NCBI RefSeq assembly: GCF_014698115.1 | Contig: NZ_JACJSJ010000041.1 | Location: 1 to 64,000, forward strand | DNA from: Nostoc sp. FACHB-973 | Lineage (GTDB): Bacteria; Cyanobacteriota; Cyanobacteriia; Cyanobacteriales; Nostocaceae | Length of the DNA stretch: 64,000 nucleotides | Direction of reading: 5' to 3' | Part shown: positions 63,560 through 64,000 of the stretch, one piece after another | Layout: every line of letters starts with the position of its first letter | Position numbering within the stretch: the stretch's first letter is position 1 | Notes under the pieces: generated by a model | What the model saw: the letters and a program-made list of their open reading frames with translations, nothing else | What the model was told of the DNA's origin: nothing | Database searches by the model: none | Made by a program: the position numbers and the translations under genes

Positions 63560-64000
63560 ATGAACACAAATACAAACATATTCAACATGAATACAAATAC
63601 AAATATACGAATTGATTCCACCGAACTACTTGGCAAAAAAGTTTTGGTAACAGGCGGGACAAAAGGCATAGGCGAAGCTATCGCTACACGACTGAGGCTT
63701 GCCGGTGCAACGGTCATGACTACCGCTCGTTCAATTCCCGAAAACCTTCAATCGCCTGACCTGTTCATAGGGTCTGACCTCAGCACGCCCGATGGCGCGA
63801 ACAAACTTGTGCAGGAAGTATTCGCTCGTTTCGACAGTGTGGACATCCTAATTAACAATGTCGGCGGCTCCTCTGCGCCAAGCGGCGGCGCGCTTGCCCT
63901 GACAGATGGGGATTGGCAGCAGGCATTCAATGACAATTTATTCGCCGCCGTCCGTTTGGATCGGGCATTTCTGCCCCGGATGCTTGAACAGAAGTCAGGT
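63560..64000 (+). CDS. SDR-family oxidoreductase (5' part)
   Basis: The first 147 codons of a short-chain dehydrogenase/reductase; the rest lies beyond the window. The NAD(P)-binding glycine motif is VLVTGGTKGIGEAIA (about residues 31-45), followed by the LFIGSDLST acidic position and the structural motif ILINNVGG (about 97-104), where the common form is NNAG. The catalytic Ser-Tyr-Lys should come after the window edge. The N-terminus is a tandem 27-base duplication containing the start (ATG at 63560 and 63587), giving NTNTNIFNMNTNTNI. The GC-rich codon use after about 63640 differs from the neighbouring genes. Confidence 0.9.
   Translation, partial: MNTNTNIFNMNTNTNIRIDSTELLGKKVLVTGGTKGIGEAIATRLRLAGATVMTTARSIPENLQSPDLFIGSDLSTPDGANKLVQEVFARFDSVDILINNVGGSSAPSGGALALTDGDWQQAFNDNLFAAVRLDRAFLPRMLEQKSG

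Noticed and set aside
63475..63936. Minus-strand frames at the right edge
   Set aside because: Antisense to the SDR gene, whose nucleotide-binding motif is unmistakable.

Overview
The window is chromosomal DNA of a cyanobacterium, most likely a filamentous heterocyst-forming type (Nostoc/Calothrix/Tolypothrix group). The octamer GCGATCGC (HIP1) recurs throughout. Short tandem heptamer and nonamer arrays and small palindromic repeats, typical of these genomes, fill the gaps. Gene content is also cyanobacterial: a class II fructose/sedoheptulose bisphosphatase, homogentisate phytyltransferase, a Ycf66-family protein, tetrapyrrole and cobalamin enzymes and a phytochrome. These assignments rest on motifs read by eye; no database search was run.

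Left part (1-22.3 kb). The 5' end of a 16S rRNA gene leaves the window on the minus strand, with a clear promoter at 283-311. glyQ diverges from it. A decayed IS630-family element (1959-3125) lies before comEC. Next come a NADAR-family protein, a DUF6881-like protein, a TPR protein, rlmN, a MIF-type tautomerase, cobM, lgt, coaD, a coiled-coil protein that overlaps coaD, a Ycf66-like protein, a PlsC acyltransferase, tadA, grxC, glpX and hemA. A 277-bp direct repeat brackets an AT-rich insert with a methyltransferase gene between grxC and a DUF981 membrane protein. A 21-bp tandem array with inverted flanks lies between the tautomerase and cobM.

Middle part (22.3-32.6 kb). An Uma2-type nuclease is followed by four secreted-protein genes (two sharing a PSPNTPLR motif, one trypsin-like protease, one small protein) and a protease pseudogene. 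coaE, a CobA-HemD fusion, two TPR proteins and homogentisate phytyltransferase follow, all on the minus strand. Palindromic repeats sit in frame inside two of these genes.

Right part (32.9-61.4 kb). About 28 kb is devoted almost entirely to phosphorelay signalling. Two minus-strand genes (a 1702-aa PAS/GAF kinase and a regulator with DNA-binding, HPt and receiver domains) diverge from a plus-strand series. That series holds a biliverdin-type phytochrome hybrid kinase, a REC-GAF kinase, a second REC-DNA-binding-HPt-REC regulator, a second DUF4118-like/PAS kinase, two single receivers, one unknown protein, a GAF kinase, a 2127-aa-class CHASE/PAS/GAF hybrid kinase (2135 aa as annotated) and a receiver with a degenerate GGDEF domain. 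Short spacings and one overlap suggest co-transcribed groups. The likely reading is one large light- and signal-integrating phosphorelay with several HPt relays feeding at least two DNA-binding outputs. This is the window's best candidate for an undescribed system.

Right edge (61.4-64 kb). A small unknown protein, a long gap, and an HxlR regulator divergent from an SDR oxidoreductase that runs off the end. The SDR gene looks richer in GC than its surroundings.
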